A stretch of DNA of 64,000 bases from Aralia elata (Eukaryota; Streptophyta; Magnoliopsida; Apiales; Araliaceae). Both the position numbers and the translations under genes were made by a program. Below, in pieces: positions 47,947 through 59,768 of this stretch. Each line of letters begins with the position of its first letter. Position 1 is the first letter of the stretch. The notes under the pieces were generated by a model. That model saw only the letters and a program-made list of their open reading frames with translations. It searched no databases and was not told the DNA's origin. The stretch is taken from positions 71,368,479 through 71,432,478 of the forward strand of contig CM068385.1 in the NCBI GenBank assembly GCA_034770075.1, read 5' to 3'.

Positions 47947-49165
47947 GGGAATTTTTCTGCTCTTTCCTTTTTCCTATTTTACAATGAGGGCATTGTTTAT
48001 CGTAAGTTTGGGGGGTTCTATGGTTGTTGTTATCTGTTTTTGTTTAGCATGTTAGTTAGTTTTGGGCAATATATCTGTTAGCATGTTGGCAAATAGTTGT
48101 TTGGGGGGTTCTGTGGTTGTTGTTATCTGTTTTTGTTTAGCATGTTAGTTAGTTTTGGGCATTATATCTGTTAGCATGTTGGCAAATAGTTGGTTGTGGG
48201 TTAGTGCATTATGTTGGTTGTTTGCATTGCATTGATGGTGTATTGTGTGCATTTAGTTAGTTTGCATGAATTCAATCGATGGGCTGGTTTGATTTTGGCT
48301 CGGCCAATGATGAGATTGGTTTTATTTGTTAACTTGGACAATATTGATAGTCGATATGTATATTGTAATTGCGATAATAAGGACAGTTATGCCTGTCTGA
48401 ATCTTGAGCAACCGGATAGCACGAGATATTTGATTGTTTGATTAATGTAGTTCAAAGGGTTGCATAATTGACTTTTAAATGGGAATGTTTTGGGGTAAAA
48501 TAAAGAAAACTAGCGAATTAACAATGAAGGCTTACATGAGGTGAAAGCTGAAGTTTGGGGGTATCTATGGGGTATTAAATTATAAAAATAAAAAATAAAA
48601 AAAATTAAATACTTTGACTAGTTGGGGTGTCTTAACACCTAGTTCCCTAAAGCCGACTGGTTTGGGAGTCACTGATTGAAAGCTCGCTACATGGGTGACT
48701 TTGAAAAGCCTAAAGAGCCTTACATTGTACATTCAAGCATAAATACGAGATGGAGCGTAAAACGCACTTGTGAAAGAATAAAAGTAGAAATAAACCTCAT
48801 AACAATCCTTATGCTTAGTGATTACGTAGTTTTAGCCGGAATTGTTATATTTGCTGAAATTGAAATGAAACCAGATTATTCTTGTTATGGAGTTGATTAT
48901 ATGACTAAACTTGAACTATGATTAGTTAAATTGATTAATGAGCACACACACATTACTTGGGTGATGTCAGGTATGAGTTATTTGCTTGATTGGGATTATT
49001 AATTCGTATTGACTGGATTTGCTGTTCCAAGTATTCTGTTGATATCTCTGAAGCTAAGAGTTAATCTTCATACTGGTTATTGGTTGGATTCATAGGCATG
49101 ATAGTTAATAGTTTGCATTCATGGTATTATGTTGCATTGTGTTGCTTGGGGACAAGCAATAGTTC
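47947..49165 (+). other. Athila1 3' untranslated spacer
   Basis: No gene. Contains a 93-bp tandem duplication (48007-48192), purine-tract-like AAGTTTGGGGG at 48004 and 48551, and one conserved hairpin repeat (48747-48767). Confidence 0.7.
48007..48192 (+). repeat. 93-bp tandem duplication
   Basis: Two adjacent, nearly identical copies, each running from TTTGGGGGGTTCT to ATGTTGGCAAATAGTTG; offset 93 bases. Confidence 0.85.
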
Positions 49166-49180
49166 AAGTTTGGGGGTATT
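49166..49180 (+). other. Athila1 polypurine tract
   Basis: AAGTTTGGGGGTATT directly precedes the LTR start TGATGAGTAGG, identical to the Athila2 tract. Confidence 0.85.
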
Positions 49181-50586
49181 TGATGAGTAGGTTTCATACC
49201 TACGAATCAGATACCTATTTATGTGGATTATTGTTTATTTCCTTGGTGTATAGTTACTTTTCATGCATTGTATATGTTTTTGTAGGTTGCATGTGTTGGG
49301 AATTGATATGGCGATAGTTGAACAAAGCAGCAGCAAAAGAAGTGAAAAAAGTGTAGGAAGTGAAGCAGTGCGGCCGCGCCCAAATTGTACTAGGGAGCAG
49401 CGTGGTCGCGCCGGTCTCCAAAGTTGGAAAAAATTTGTCTGCCAAGGTAGCGCGACCGCGTCCCATTCAGGCTTATTTCCAGCGCGGCCGTGCCGGTTCG
49501 GGAGTTGACCAAGCTTTGACTTTCTGGTTTTTAATGAAGCATATGAGGTGTAATTGATATCCAGACTTCTAAATCTTTTAGGATTTTTATCAGATATTAT
49601 AAATAGTTGTTTTAAGTTATTCTTAAGTATGTTGAACTTATTATTAGAAAACCCTAGTTTTGGAAGCCAATTGTGAAGACTTGAAGCAAATTGTTAGCAA
49701 GAAAAAATCAACGCAGGAGCTAGAGAGAGATTCAAGGATTGCATCAACAGGTTTTATTCTCTTATCTATCTTTTACTTTTGAATTTTGAATTCTATTAAA
49801 TTTGTGGATGATGGATTCTAGTTTAATTATGAACTAAACTTCTTTTTAAAACTATAACGGATCTTATTGTGTAGCTTTGTTTGACATGCTTCTTGGATAA
49901 TTATTGTTAATTATTATTGGATTGTCTATTATGGTTTATGCTTAATCGTTTAATTATTTGGCCAATAATTACCGGGATAATCTATATGAATTCGAGAGAT
50001 GAAGTATAGGTTTAGATCTGACCATAATAACATGTAATTGTGTTTTCTGCATGTCGACGGAATTCATGAATTGTGTTTAGGATAGAGATATACCTATTCA
50101 CCACATGTAATCTAATAGGGAACCTGAACCTTAAATCCTTTTTAATTGTAATTCACATAGAGATATAATAGATTAGTTAACTAGGTGTTCATCTTAAGTC
50201 TATCATTCGTGGATTTGAGTTGATTTGTTTATGGTACATTGAGAGATGGTCATAAATAGTGATGAGTTTTCGATTAACAATCCGAAATAATTAGCATAAT
50301 TTGATAGGCAGTATTTTGAACAAAGTGAAGCAATAAGTGAAGTAGTAGTCTTAAGTCTTTAAAATCTATTTTCAAACTTGTGGTAATTTTTAGTCGAAGT
50401 AATTAATTAATTTTAGAAATCCTCAAAACCTTAATCGATTGTTTAATAAAATTGAGTTAGTACAAAGTTGATAACTGGGATTATAAATTACAGTTTTTTC
50501 TCCGTGGGAACGATACTCTACTTACACTTTCTTACTTATGGACTGCTTATGCTTGCGTATTTTGCTAGTATAGATTTAGGCAAACA
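49181..50586 (+). repeat. 3' LTR of Athila1
   Basis: 1,406 bp from TGATGAGTAGG to GGCAAACA. It is similar in layout to the Athila2 LTR at the start (TTTCATACCTACGAATCAG) and near the end (GGAACGATACTCTACTT). TATAAATA is at 49598-49605. Palindrome array at 49368-49494. Confidence 0.8.
49368..49494 (+). repeat. Four GC palindromes in two 32-bp pairs, Athila1 LTR
   Basis: Units GTGCGGCCGCGCC (49368), GCGTGGTCGCGCC (49400), GCGCGACCGCGTC (49450) and GCGCGGCCGTGCC (49482): steps 32, 50, 32, the same geometry as the spacer array of this element. Confidence 0.88.
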
Positions 50587-51772
50587 TGATGCTTCTTGTA
50601 GTCTTTATGCTCTTTCTTGAGCTTGGTGCTCACGATAAACGGCTTCTAACCACCTTCAATCAACATGTGATAACTAAATGCAAAATGAATAATCATATAT
50701 TGATCATTACAAAGGGTTTACAAGGGTCCCAAGGTCTATAACCTTAAATAAATACATCACGAAGTTCCAAAATAGCTATTAGGGCTCGTGTTACATAACT
50801 GTTATCTAAACAAAACATTAAGACAGTTAATCATGTCCATCCAAAGTCTAGAACTTCATCTTCTCCTTGCCCTTATCTCTACTCGAGCACTCGGGCTTAG
50901 CTGTAGTATTTTATGATATAGCAAGGGTGAGCAACGAGTTTTCTCAGCAAGTTTAAAATGAATACAAGAGATATATCATGAATGAAGAAGAACAACAATA
51001 GCATAGTTCAATAATTTAAAACAATTAATGAAACAAACGAACGGTAAAATCAAAGTTCAAATGAGAAATGAAGATTGATTATTTACTACTGAATGTCAAA
51101 TAAACTATGAACATACTTTAAGGCACCAGTCGCATTGACCGTCCCTTATTAGGTTGCTAACTCCAGAGTTTTGTACTCAAGGGATGAACCTCTTGTACAC
51201 CATGTATATGCATAACATTTAATTATGCTTTGTATCGTATTTCAGATACTTAGGAAACTCCCATCCATGGGGTTGTTCATCTTAGTCTAAGAATCCGCAC
51301 CCAACTACTGCTTTGGATAACTTTTAAATTTATAAACTTGCTCAGGTCTAACCGAACGAATGAATTATACCTCCCTTAAATAGTTCTTGAATGCCAGAAC
51401 CTTAAATGGTACTACGGTCCATAAATAGAACTGAATTCAAGTGCACTATGTGCGAGTGCCAATAATATCGATGTGGAATACTTTCAAAATAATTAACCCA
51501 CTTAGCACATGCTTGAGAAATGAAACTCGAGCTTAAGATCAGGTAAACAGCAATTCATAAGGAGTTTAGGTTTAAGAACTTGCATAGTATAGTCAGTTTG
51601 AAAATTCAGAAACTTGCATAGTACACAAGTTAGGGACTTGCCTGGTCTACTACTTATTTGTTTATTCTACAATTCTGCTCAGCAAGTATCCTACAGTCAT
51701 AATAATTTTACCCTCTGATCAGACATAGGTATGCAGTAATAACATTCTTAATAAATTTACATGAGTGACTTG
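50587..51772 (-). repeat. Diverged chromovirus-type LTR fragment
   Basis: Resembles the reverse complement of the chromovirus LTR end: GGTGCTCACGATAA, TCCCAAGGTCTATAACCTTA, GATATAGCAAGGGTGAGCAA and GAGATATATCATGA occur in the same order as in 8634-9020. It is heavily diverged and lacks the TGTGACAC terminus and the AT array, so it is a fragment. Confidence 0.6.
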
Positions 51773-52493
51773 TGATGAGTGTGTTTTATATACACAAATT
51801 GGGTACTTTTAGCCTTGATAATTTGTAAGTCTTTAGCTATTTCGTTTGGTTTTATGTGTTTTCATCTTATTGTTATGTAATGTAGTTTTGTATCACTTTT
51901 ATATGTTTTTGTAGGCTATTATGTGTTTTTACGTTGTTTTGTAGGAATTAAAATAAAGGCCCCTTGGATCGATGCGTTTTTGGCTTGAATCTAGCATTCA
52001 TGCTGCTTGTTTCTCAATTTCACCCATGATGCAATCGGAATCTCTCAAAACTCAAAGAACAAAAGTTGTATATTTTGATCTTATCTTTCCAAAACATCTT
52101 GAATCATCCAATTTGAAGTTCGTATGAGAGAGTTATGGTCATTTTACCGTCGGATTTAACATGGATTTTACGCAGCAGTTGCTTCGGGCTCAATTTGAGC
52201 CTTGTTACGGCCTGTATCTCGTCACGCTCCAGTTATGAATTTGTAGAACTACTTTTTAGCTTTCCATAGCCTACTTAATCGCCTTAATCCGAATTAGGAC
52301 GAAGAAGTTATGGTCATTTTACCAACAGACGTCAAAACTGATTTTGGCTACAGAAGCGAGCTCGCCGGGGCGAGCTCCCCCAGACCATTTTTGGCGCCGG
52401 GGCGAGCTCGTCGCGGGATACAGCAGGTTTTGCGATTTTTGGACCAAAAACTCGGGTCTAAGCTAGGGTTTTCATATACCCATCTCTTAAAAC
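51773..52493 (+). repeat. Putative LTR fragment of a further Ty3 family
   Basis: Starts TGATGAGTGTGTTTTATATA, like an Athila/Tat LTR start, and has no coding. It holds two copies of GTTATGGTCATTTTACC (52132 and 52307) and a GC palindrome cluster (52354-52411). It is cut at 52494 by copia2; the remainder is not visible. Confidence 0.45.
52354..52411 (+). repeat. GC palindromes with one 32-bp pair (GCCGGGGCGAGCTC)
   Basis: GCCGGGGCGAGCTC occurs exactly at 52364 and 52396, 32 bp apart; a related palindrome GCGAGCTCGC lies at 52356, overlapping the first. Confidence 0.8.
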
Positions 52494-54299
52494 TGTTAGG
52501 TTTGTATATAGCGCGAACATGCAATCAAATTACATAAATAGTGCGAAAGCGCAATAAAACGGATTTTAAACTTTTTCATACAAACCATCATCATGATCAT
52601 CCATGTGCTCAATTATCAATTAAACGAAAGAGATAAAGTATAAGAATCATACCCTTGTACAATCATGCTTCCACAGGTACGAGTTCACCTCCAAATCCTT
52701 TGCGTTCTCCTTGAATTCCACCTATTAAATTCCTTCCTTTGATCAACGTTAGCCACCCAAGTGTCTGGCCTCTAGAGGTAATCCACCAAGGAATAATAGT
52801 TGTTCAAGAAGATGGGTGTTGGCAAGACCCTAGTTTCTATCTCTATATAAATTGCAAGTACTCTCTCTCTCCAATTCTTATGGAAGAGTATGTAATTGTC
52901 TAACCCTAAATCATGATAAGACTCCTCTTATTTATAGATATAGGGAACCCTCCTAAACTATTTAGGATTAGGGTTTTATTTTAATTAAACTCCTTTAATT
53001 AATTGAACTCCTAATCCAATTAGGAATTCATGAGAGAGTACTTTTTATAATTAATTCCCAATCCCTATTAGGAATTAAATAATAGTAATAATAATAATAA
53101 TAATAAGACTCCCCTTATTAATTTATATTTAAAATTTCCAAAATATTAAATAATAAATATTAAGCTATTTAATTTATTCTATCTCCATAGATTAAATTAA
53201 ATACACTTAACTTATTATTACGATTATGCCATTTACTTCTTAAATAAATATTTTCCTTTTGCGGTATGACCCTTTAGGTTCTTCATATTAAACCGGTTGT
53301 GAATAAATCAATTAGAACAATTCTAATTTTAGTTAAATAAATAAATTAAACTATTTAATTCATTTAAATAAATAATATTTATTCTACAATAAAGGTAAGC
53401 CCCCTTAGCGATCAACGAGTTTCCAGATAATATAGATTTCAATATTAATCACAAAAGAACCTTTCAGTGAATAGTTACCGTACAATTCAATCCTTCTACC
53501 ATACAATGTCCCAATTAAATATAAGACATGGAATTACTGTCAAGTCTTATTTTATTTAATTATATGTATTTCGATTCTCAAATGCACAACTCTGATTAAT
53601 GCAAATTAGAAACTCTTTTCTAATTTTATTCTGCTTTGGCCAAAGACTTCTGAGTCGTCATTTATCGAATCACATAGGACATTCACTCCTTTTACTAGAA
53701 GTGGTAGATTCTTTGTTGACCATTCACCTATCTCCATGTGCAACTTATTATACCCAATCATACCCTTTGATATACCCTAAAGGTCTTAAGGGACATGTCA
53801 AAGTATAACTTATCACACACAAGATACTATGATGATCTCAAGTCCAATGATCACTTGTACTACTATCACTAGAAGAATTTCTATTGACAGACGAGTAAAA
53901 CTCCATTAGGTATTCCTTAGCGAGCCACGTTCAGTGAACTTATTATCTAATAAGCACCTACATACTTACTTTAGTGTCTCCACACAAATGATTATGAGAT
54001 CAATCATCCTCTTCATAAGAGCAAGCAACGTATGTATTAATCTATCCGGATTCACTAATCCCCTTTTTAGTAATCCATCGATTAGGAACAATTTTAGTTT
54101 GTAAGCTATCTAGAATTTAGATCTTATTAGCATGATCCCCATCATGATTCTAAAAGCATTGCTCAAAACTATGAGTTTATCACATTTAATATAACAGCAC
54201 TATGTAGATAATGTAAAATGCCTTTAATAACCGAATAAGATTACAAAGTATATGCTACATCATATCAAATATGATTGGCTTGTGTGCATACTACCTTCA
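52494..54299 (-). repeat. 3' LTR of copia2
   Basis: 1,806 bp, reverse of TGAAGGTAGTATGC...CCTAACA; the purine tract AGTGGGAGAT is at its right side (plus strand ATCTCCCACT). Reversed TATA box at 52929-52936. Confidence 0.9.
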
Positions 54300-54309
54300 A
54301 TCTCCCACT

Positions 54310-57300
54310 TGCACTAAAGCCAATCGCCATGGTATATAATACCCTTCTTCTCTAAGTGACAATCATCCTACTGTTTGGATAAAGCTTCAGTAGATGGATA
54401 TGCAATGTTGTTCTCAAGAGTCCACTATCTCTATAGTGACTTTTCCTCTTTCAATGATTCCACTAATCAAATGAAAGTGCCACAACACTTGTTTAAATCC
54501 AAGATGAGACTTAGGAACTATTCCTAGTTCTATAATGAACTTTTCATCCAAACAATCAACTTGCAGCTTCATTTACAGTTATATACTTTGTCTTTGTCAC
54601 TAAACCAGCAACTTTTTGCTGTTTAGAACCTTTCCAATTCACTGCACCATCTTTCAAGGTAACGATTTACCTTAAAGTGGATTTGTTATCGTCTTGGTCA
54701 GTCTGAAAAAAAAACTTGAGTCTGTTTAGCCCTCTAGTTTTAATTCAGGCCTACCATGAATCATGATCACATCTTCAGTACCGGTCAAGTACCTAAAGAT
54801 GTTTATCACTGTCTTACAGTGATCATCTCCAGAATATGACTGATCAACATAGGCCTTGTATATTCACTGCATACATGATAGTAACTCATGCGATCTCTCT
54901 TTTAATTGGAGACAATTTTAGAGAGATACACTCCATGGCTCATCACCATGAGACCTCTCTTGGAGTTTGCCATGCTAAACGCCTTTAGCATCAAATGAAT
55001 ATACGTTCCTTGGGTCAAGTCGAACATCCTTTTAAATCTATCTATATAGATTTATATCCCCAATTTATAGGATGCTCCTTCCAAGTCATTCATGGAGGAA
55101 TGTTTAGACAATTTTATCTTTACTGATTGTATCATTGGTGTGTTATTCCTTATCAGTAGTATATCAACATATAATACTAGGAATGTCACAGTGCTCCCAT
55201 TGACCCTTTTGTACACACTAGTTTCATTCTCGTTTTTGATAAAATCAAACTCTTTTGATTATCTCATCAAAATGAATGTTCCATCTTTGAGAAGCTTGCT
55301 TCAATCCATCTTTGGATCATTATAGCTTAAAACACGATTTGCTTCAACCTTTGAAACAAATTCCTCCGGTTGTATCATACATACATTCTCCTCAAGTCTT
55401 CATTGAGGAAGGGTGTCTCCACATCCATTTTGCCAGATTTCGTAATAAGCTGCAATCACAAGCAAAATCTAAATGGACTTGAGCATTACCCGGTAATAAG
55501 GTTTTATCACAGTCAACTCCTTGACTTGAAAAACCTTTTAAACAGGTCTGGTCTTATAGGTTTGTACCTTGCCATTTGCCCTAGTCTTTCTCTTAAAGAC
55601 CCATATTCACCCTCTAGGCACTATGCCCTTTTGTGGAGTAACTAGAGTCTATACTTGGTTCTCATACATGGAGTCCATTTCGGATTTCATAGCCATCTGC
55701 CATTTTTCTGAGTGTCTTCTACACATAGCCTCATCGTATATAACTGGATCATTATCCTCTATGATGCGTACCTCATCATCATCCTCTATGATGAATCCAT
55801 ATCTCCTAGGTATCTTCGGTACTCTTCCAGATTTACGATTCGGTTGTGGTACAATAGGTCTATCTATAGGTTCCTCGGTTCGACTTAAAGTGCTTTGTGG
55901 TTCTTGAACTCCTTCAAGATCTATTACCCTCCCACTAGCTCCTTCAATGATAAACACCTTTATCTAAGAAGGCAGCATGTAGGATTATAGTAATAATACC
56001 CTAAACTTTCTTTAGGATATCCCACAAGTCTGCACTTGTCAGATTTTGTCCTAAACTTATCTTTGAAACCTTTTCACATAAGCTGGACAACCCCTTATCT
56101 TAACATACTTAAGAGTAGGAATCCTTCTTATCCATAACCTTTATGGAGTCTTGGGCTCGGATTTTTGAGGTTACCTTATTTTGTAGATATGCAGCCGTTT
56201 CTAGGGCATAACCCCAGATGGATACTAGAATGTCGGTAAAAATCATCATGGACTGCACCATGTCCAACAAGGTACAATTTCTCCTTTTAGATACACCAAT
56301 CAATTATTGCGTATCAAGAGGTGTCCATTATGAGAAAATACCATTTTGAGATGATCTAGAAACTCATTGCACAAGTATTCCTTCCTCGATCTGATCAAAG
56401 AATCTTAATACTTTGTCAATATGTTTCACTTCTGAATTCTTTGAACATTTCAAATGATTAAGACTTGTATTTTATCAAATACACATATTCAACTCTTTGA
56501 ATGATCATCTCCTTTTTCTTTTACTAGTTTGTTCAATTTGCAAAATTATTTTTTATGTAAGTCAAGTTTACAAAGTCCATCAAGTGATCTTCCAGTTTCA
56601 AACAAAATATTATCATTATAAATAGAACAACAATTGTTCTTAAATATAATACCAGAACCTTCCTTGTCCAACAATGGAAGTAATAATGTTTCTAAAGAGA
56701 ACTGGAACATAATAACAACTTATTAACTTAATAGACTTGCCCGTAGGCAATGTTAAACTATAAGTTCCTATGGTTAATGCAGTAACCTTTGCTCCATTCC
56801 CACACATAAGATTACTTACTCTTTGTTTAGCTTTCTACTTCTGCTTAGTCTCTACATTGGATTGCATACGTGAGAACTACAGCCGGTATCCAATACCCAA
56901 GTAGAACCTTGACTTATAGAAAGATTTATTTCAATCATGAACAAACCTATATCTGTAACCGAAGCTTCACTAAGCTTCTTCTAGTTAGCATCTATAAGAT
57001 TCTCCTTACAGTTTCCTTTCTAGTATCTAGGATTATTGCAGTGGAAGCAAACTCTTTTGCTATCTGCATCAGTCTTGTTCTTATTGTCCTTTGTTTTTGC
57101 CTTTTCTTATACCTTCTTTGAATTGTTCTTCTTTTAAGAAGATCCTTTGGCCCTCTTCCATTTCCTGGAAGAATCATCTATCAGTAAGACTTGGTCTTTC
57201 TTAGTTAGAAAGTGACTCTTTACAGTTTTCAACATGTTTAAGCAACTCAGGCAGGCTGACATATAGCTTGTTCATGTGGAAATCACAACAATTTGTGAGA

Positions 57301-57793
57301 AAGAGTCCGGAAGTGATTGCAAGATCAAATCTTGGATCAACTCTCCATCCATTAAAGCCTAGTTGTCCCAATTGTTCAATCAGATTGATCATTTTAGGAC
57401 ATATGTCTGTACTGTAGTGTCATCGGTCATTCTAGATCGGAAAAGCTCCTTAGATATCTGATATCTAATAGTCCTACTTTCCTCACCCTTCAACTCCTTG
57501 AAGGTGCAGGAGTATAGTAGGAGCATCCATAGTTTGATGCTGTCGCTGAAGCTCGTTACTCATGGATACGAGCATGATGCATTGAGCCAACTGTGCATCA
57601 TCTTACTACTTTCTAAAAGTAGAAATCTCTTCATCAAAGGCATTGTCTGCAACTATTGCAGGGATAGGCATATTAAGGACATAAGACAACTTTTCATCCT
57701 TGAAAACTATTCTCAAATATCTTAACCAGTCCGTTTAATACGGTCCGATTAATTAGCATCTACTATGCTATGCAGTGATAGTGAATTAGACAT
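54310..57793 (-). pseudogene. copia2 gag-pol, heavily degenerate
   Basis: The gag start ATG is at 57793. Recognisable pieces: gag (MINLIEQLGQLGF near 57390), a zinc-knuckle region near 57040-57060, integrase (GVSKRRNCTLLDMV near 56290), the linker and RT start (RVPKIPRRYGFIIEDDDEVR near 55800; SEKWQMAMKSEMDSMYENQV near 55660), the RT YVDD region near 55130-55170 and RNase H near 54580-54720. There are numerous stops and shifts; it is clearly more decayed than copia1. Confidence 0.85.
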
Positions 57794-59066
57794 CGTAAAA
57801 TTCTATAAATGAATTTGTAATTTAACAATATTTTAGCATACATTCATTTCTTAATTAATTACCAAAATAAATTAGGTCTTTATTTTAAATTGGTACCTCA
57901 CTATTTTCATCAAACTATATTATCCTCAATATATAGTTCGGCAATTCTAATTAAATATTTGCTAGTGAGAATAAGGATCCCATTTCAAATGTATATAGCC
58001 TTGTGGTGACACAACAAACGATATATAAATAAATAGGTAGACAACTATTGTCAATTACATCACTATGTAACTCCTTGTATTTTGCCTCTTAGATTATTTT
58101 GATCAAGTGGTGACACATCCGAATCAAAATTATCCAAGTTAAGTCCAACCTAGCACTTCCATATATGTGAAGAGAAAAATACCGTCCTTGTGGTGACACA
58201 ACAAAATAGTAATGTTCAATTCCTTAATAAGCATCAAATGTGATAATGCAACATCTTAAATATTTAATACTTGCCTTGTGGTGACACAACAAACTCATAT
58301 TAAATATTTAATACTCTATTGTTTTACCATACTAGAAGGCGACGTTCGATATTCCAAATATCTTTGAACGCTTAGGACTTAATATAATTTCTTTGAGAGA
58401 TTTGTTATTATTTGTCTCATCTTGTTTAACGCGTATGCACATATATATAAAATACGCGTCATATTATTTAACATGCGAAGCATGCTGTATAATATATAAT
58501 ATATACATAGTAAGCATGCACATATAGAATATTATATTCTACCCGGATTGATTATGGAAGTTTATTCTAGTTTGGTTCACTAGAGCCACCAAGTGAACCA
58601 AAAGGTCAAACCTAGGGTGCAAGAACAAATTTTAAATATAACTATTACATTTAAACCTGGGCTCCATTACAAACGGGTCTTCAAGCGCTCCTTGCTCTTT
58701 TGTCTCCAATTCTTCAAGTAATTCTAACTAAACCTATTACATAAACTATTTACAATAAATAGAAACCTTGATCAGCAGCCAAGGGAAGTACATAGGAGGG
58801 AGATAGAATTTACATTAAGAAAAATTAGAGAAGACGAGGTACGCATACCCTATTTATAAAACCCATTCATTCAACCATCCACTAAAATAAATCCAATCAC
58901 ACATTGGTCAGTAGTTTATAATCAATCCCTATTTATTATCATACATATCTCCATATATATCAATAAATAACATTCATCTCATGAATAATAAAACCATTCC
59001 ATATATGCATTGATATCATTTAATGGGCAATTAAAAGTTTACTAGAAATCCAATTTTGAAACAAAA

Positions 59067-59400
59067 ATAAACTCCTTTATTTTAATCATAATAAACTTAT
59101 TTATTTTATTTTATCCAATTTTGAATAAAAATAAACTCCTTTATTTTTAATCAAATTCCAAATTAAAATAAACTCTTTTATTTCAATTAACATGGAAACC
59201 AATTTCAAGTTCAAAATAAACTCCTTTATTTTAACTTAAAATTGCTTGGAAAAATAAAATATGTTAAATGTTATTCCTTATCAAAATAAACATCTTTATT
59301 TTAAAAAGAAACATGGAATCCTATTCCATATATGAATAAACTCCTTTATTCTAGGAAACATGGAATCCTATTCCATATGTGAATAAACTCCTTTATTCTA
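59067..59400 (-). repeat. AATAAACTCCTTTATT palindrome repeats in copia2 leader
   Basis: Copies or close variants start near 59067, 59089, 59130, 59167, 59215, 59285, 59335 and 59382, at irregular 22-70 bp steps. Arms AATAAA/TTTATT are perfect in most. Equivalent copies lie at 8180-8340 and 61980-62250. Confidence 0.7.
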
Positions 59401-59531
59401 GTTAACGTAGAATCCAATTCCAAGTTCAAATAAAACTTTTAATTTTAATTATATTCCAATTCAAAATAAACCTTTTATCTTAATGGAAAATAAATAAAAT
59501 CAAAATAAAAAATTTTCAAATTCTGCAGACC

Positions 59532-59650
59532 GGCGCGACCGTGCTCCAAAATGAACTAAGAGCGGCGCAGCCGCGCTGTACCCCCAGAAACGATTTCTGG
59601 GTTCGGACGCGGCCGCGCTCCAGAATGAACTAGAAGCGGCGCGGCCGCAC
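59532..59650 (-). repeat. Paired GC palindromes in copia2 leader (GCGCGGCCGCGCC x4)
   Basis: Units start at 59532, 59564, 59606 and 59638 (32, 42, 32). In element sense they read GTGCGGCCGCGCC, GCGCGGCCGCGTC, GCGCGGCTGCGCC and GCACGGTCGCGCC. They align base for base with 8036-8154 of copia1, where every unit has AGCTG instead of GGCCG at the centre. Confidence 0.85.
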
Positions 59651-59768
59651 CGCGTAGCAGACTTCGAAATTTTTTTCCGTTGCCCAGAAAATCGATCCAA
59701 TCGCATACCCATACATACATGGAATCATAATAATCAATAATTAGCACAAGGTTAGGCTCTGCTGCCAC

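Larger units (their letters stand above)
755..50586 (+). mobile_element. Athila1: old Athila-type Ty3 retrotransposon, host of the nested stack
   Basis: Plus-strand remnant made of pol from mid reverse transcriptase (755-2783), pol tail (43615-43708 and 45471-45599), spacer with GC palindromes, env-like ORF (46771-47946), a polypurine tract (49166-49180) and a 3' LTR (49181-50586). The two pol halves join in reading sense across the copia1 insertion: the integrase tail before 2783 continues at 43615 with residues matching the same region of Athila2. The 5' LTR, gag and first half of pol are absent. Every coding part is broken, and it hosts at least two independent insertions, so it is the oldest layer here. 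The lineage call rests on pol similarity to Athila2, whose tRNA-Asp primer site is visible. Confidence 0.85.
57794..59768 (-). other. copia2 leader
   Basis: Complete leader of the family. Contains four TGTGTCACCACAAGG-type dyads (reversed, 57999, 58104, 58186, 58274), a run of AATAAA-CTCC-TTTATT palindromes (59067-59400) and the GC palindrome array (59532-59650) next to the primer site. Confidence 0.8.

Noticed and set aside
49254..49557. Overlapping open frames on both strands in the Athila1 LTR
   Set aside because: Open only because the GC palindromes lack stops; no conservation as protein between units, and spacing 32/50 is not a multiple of three.
59500..59768. Open frames on the minus strand at the copia2 leader array
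   Set aside because: Same reason: palindrome-derived residues next to the primer site.
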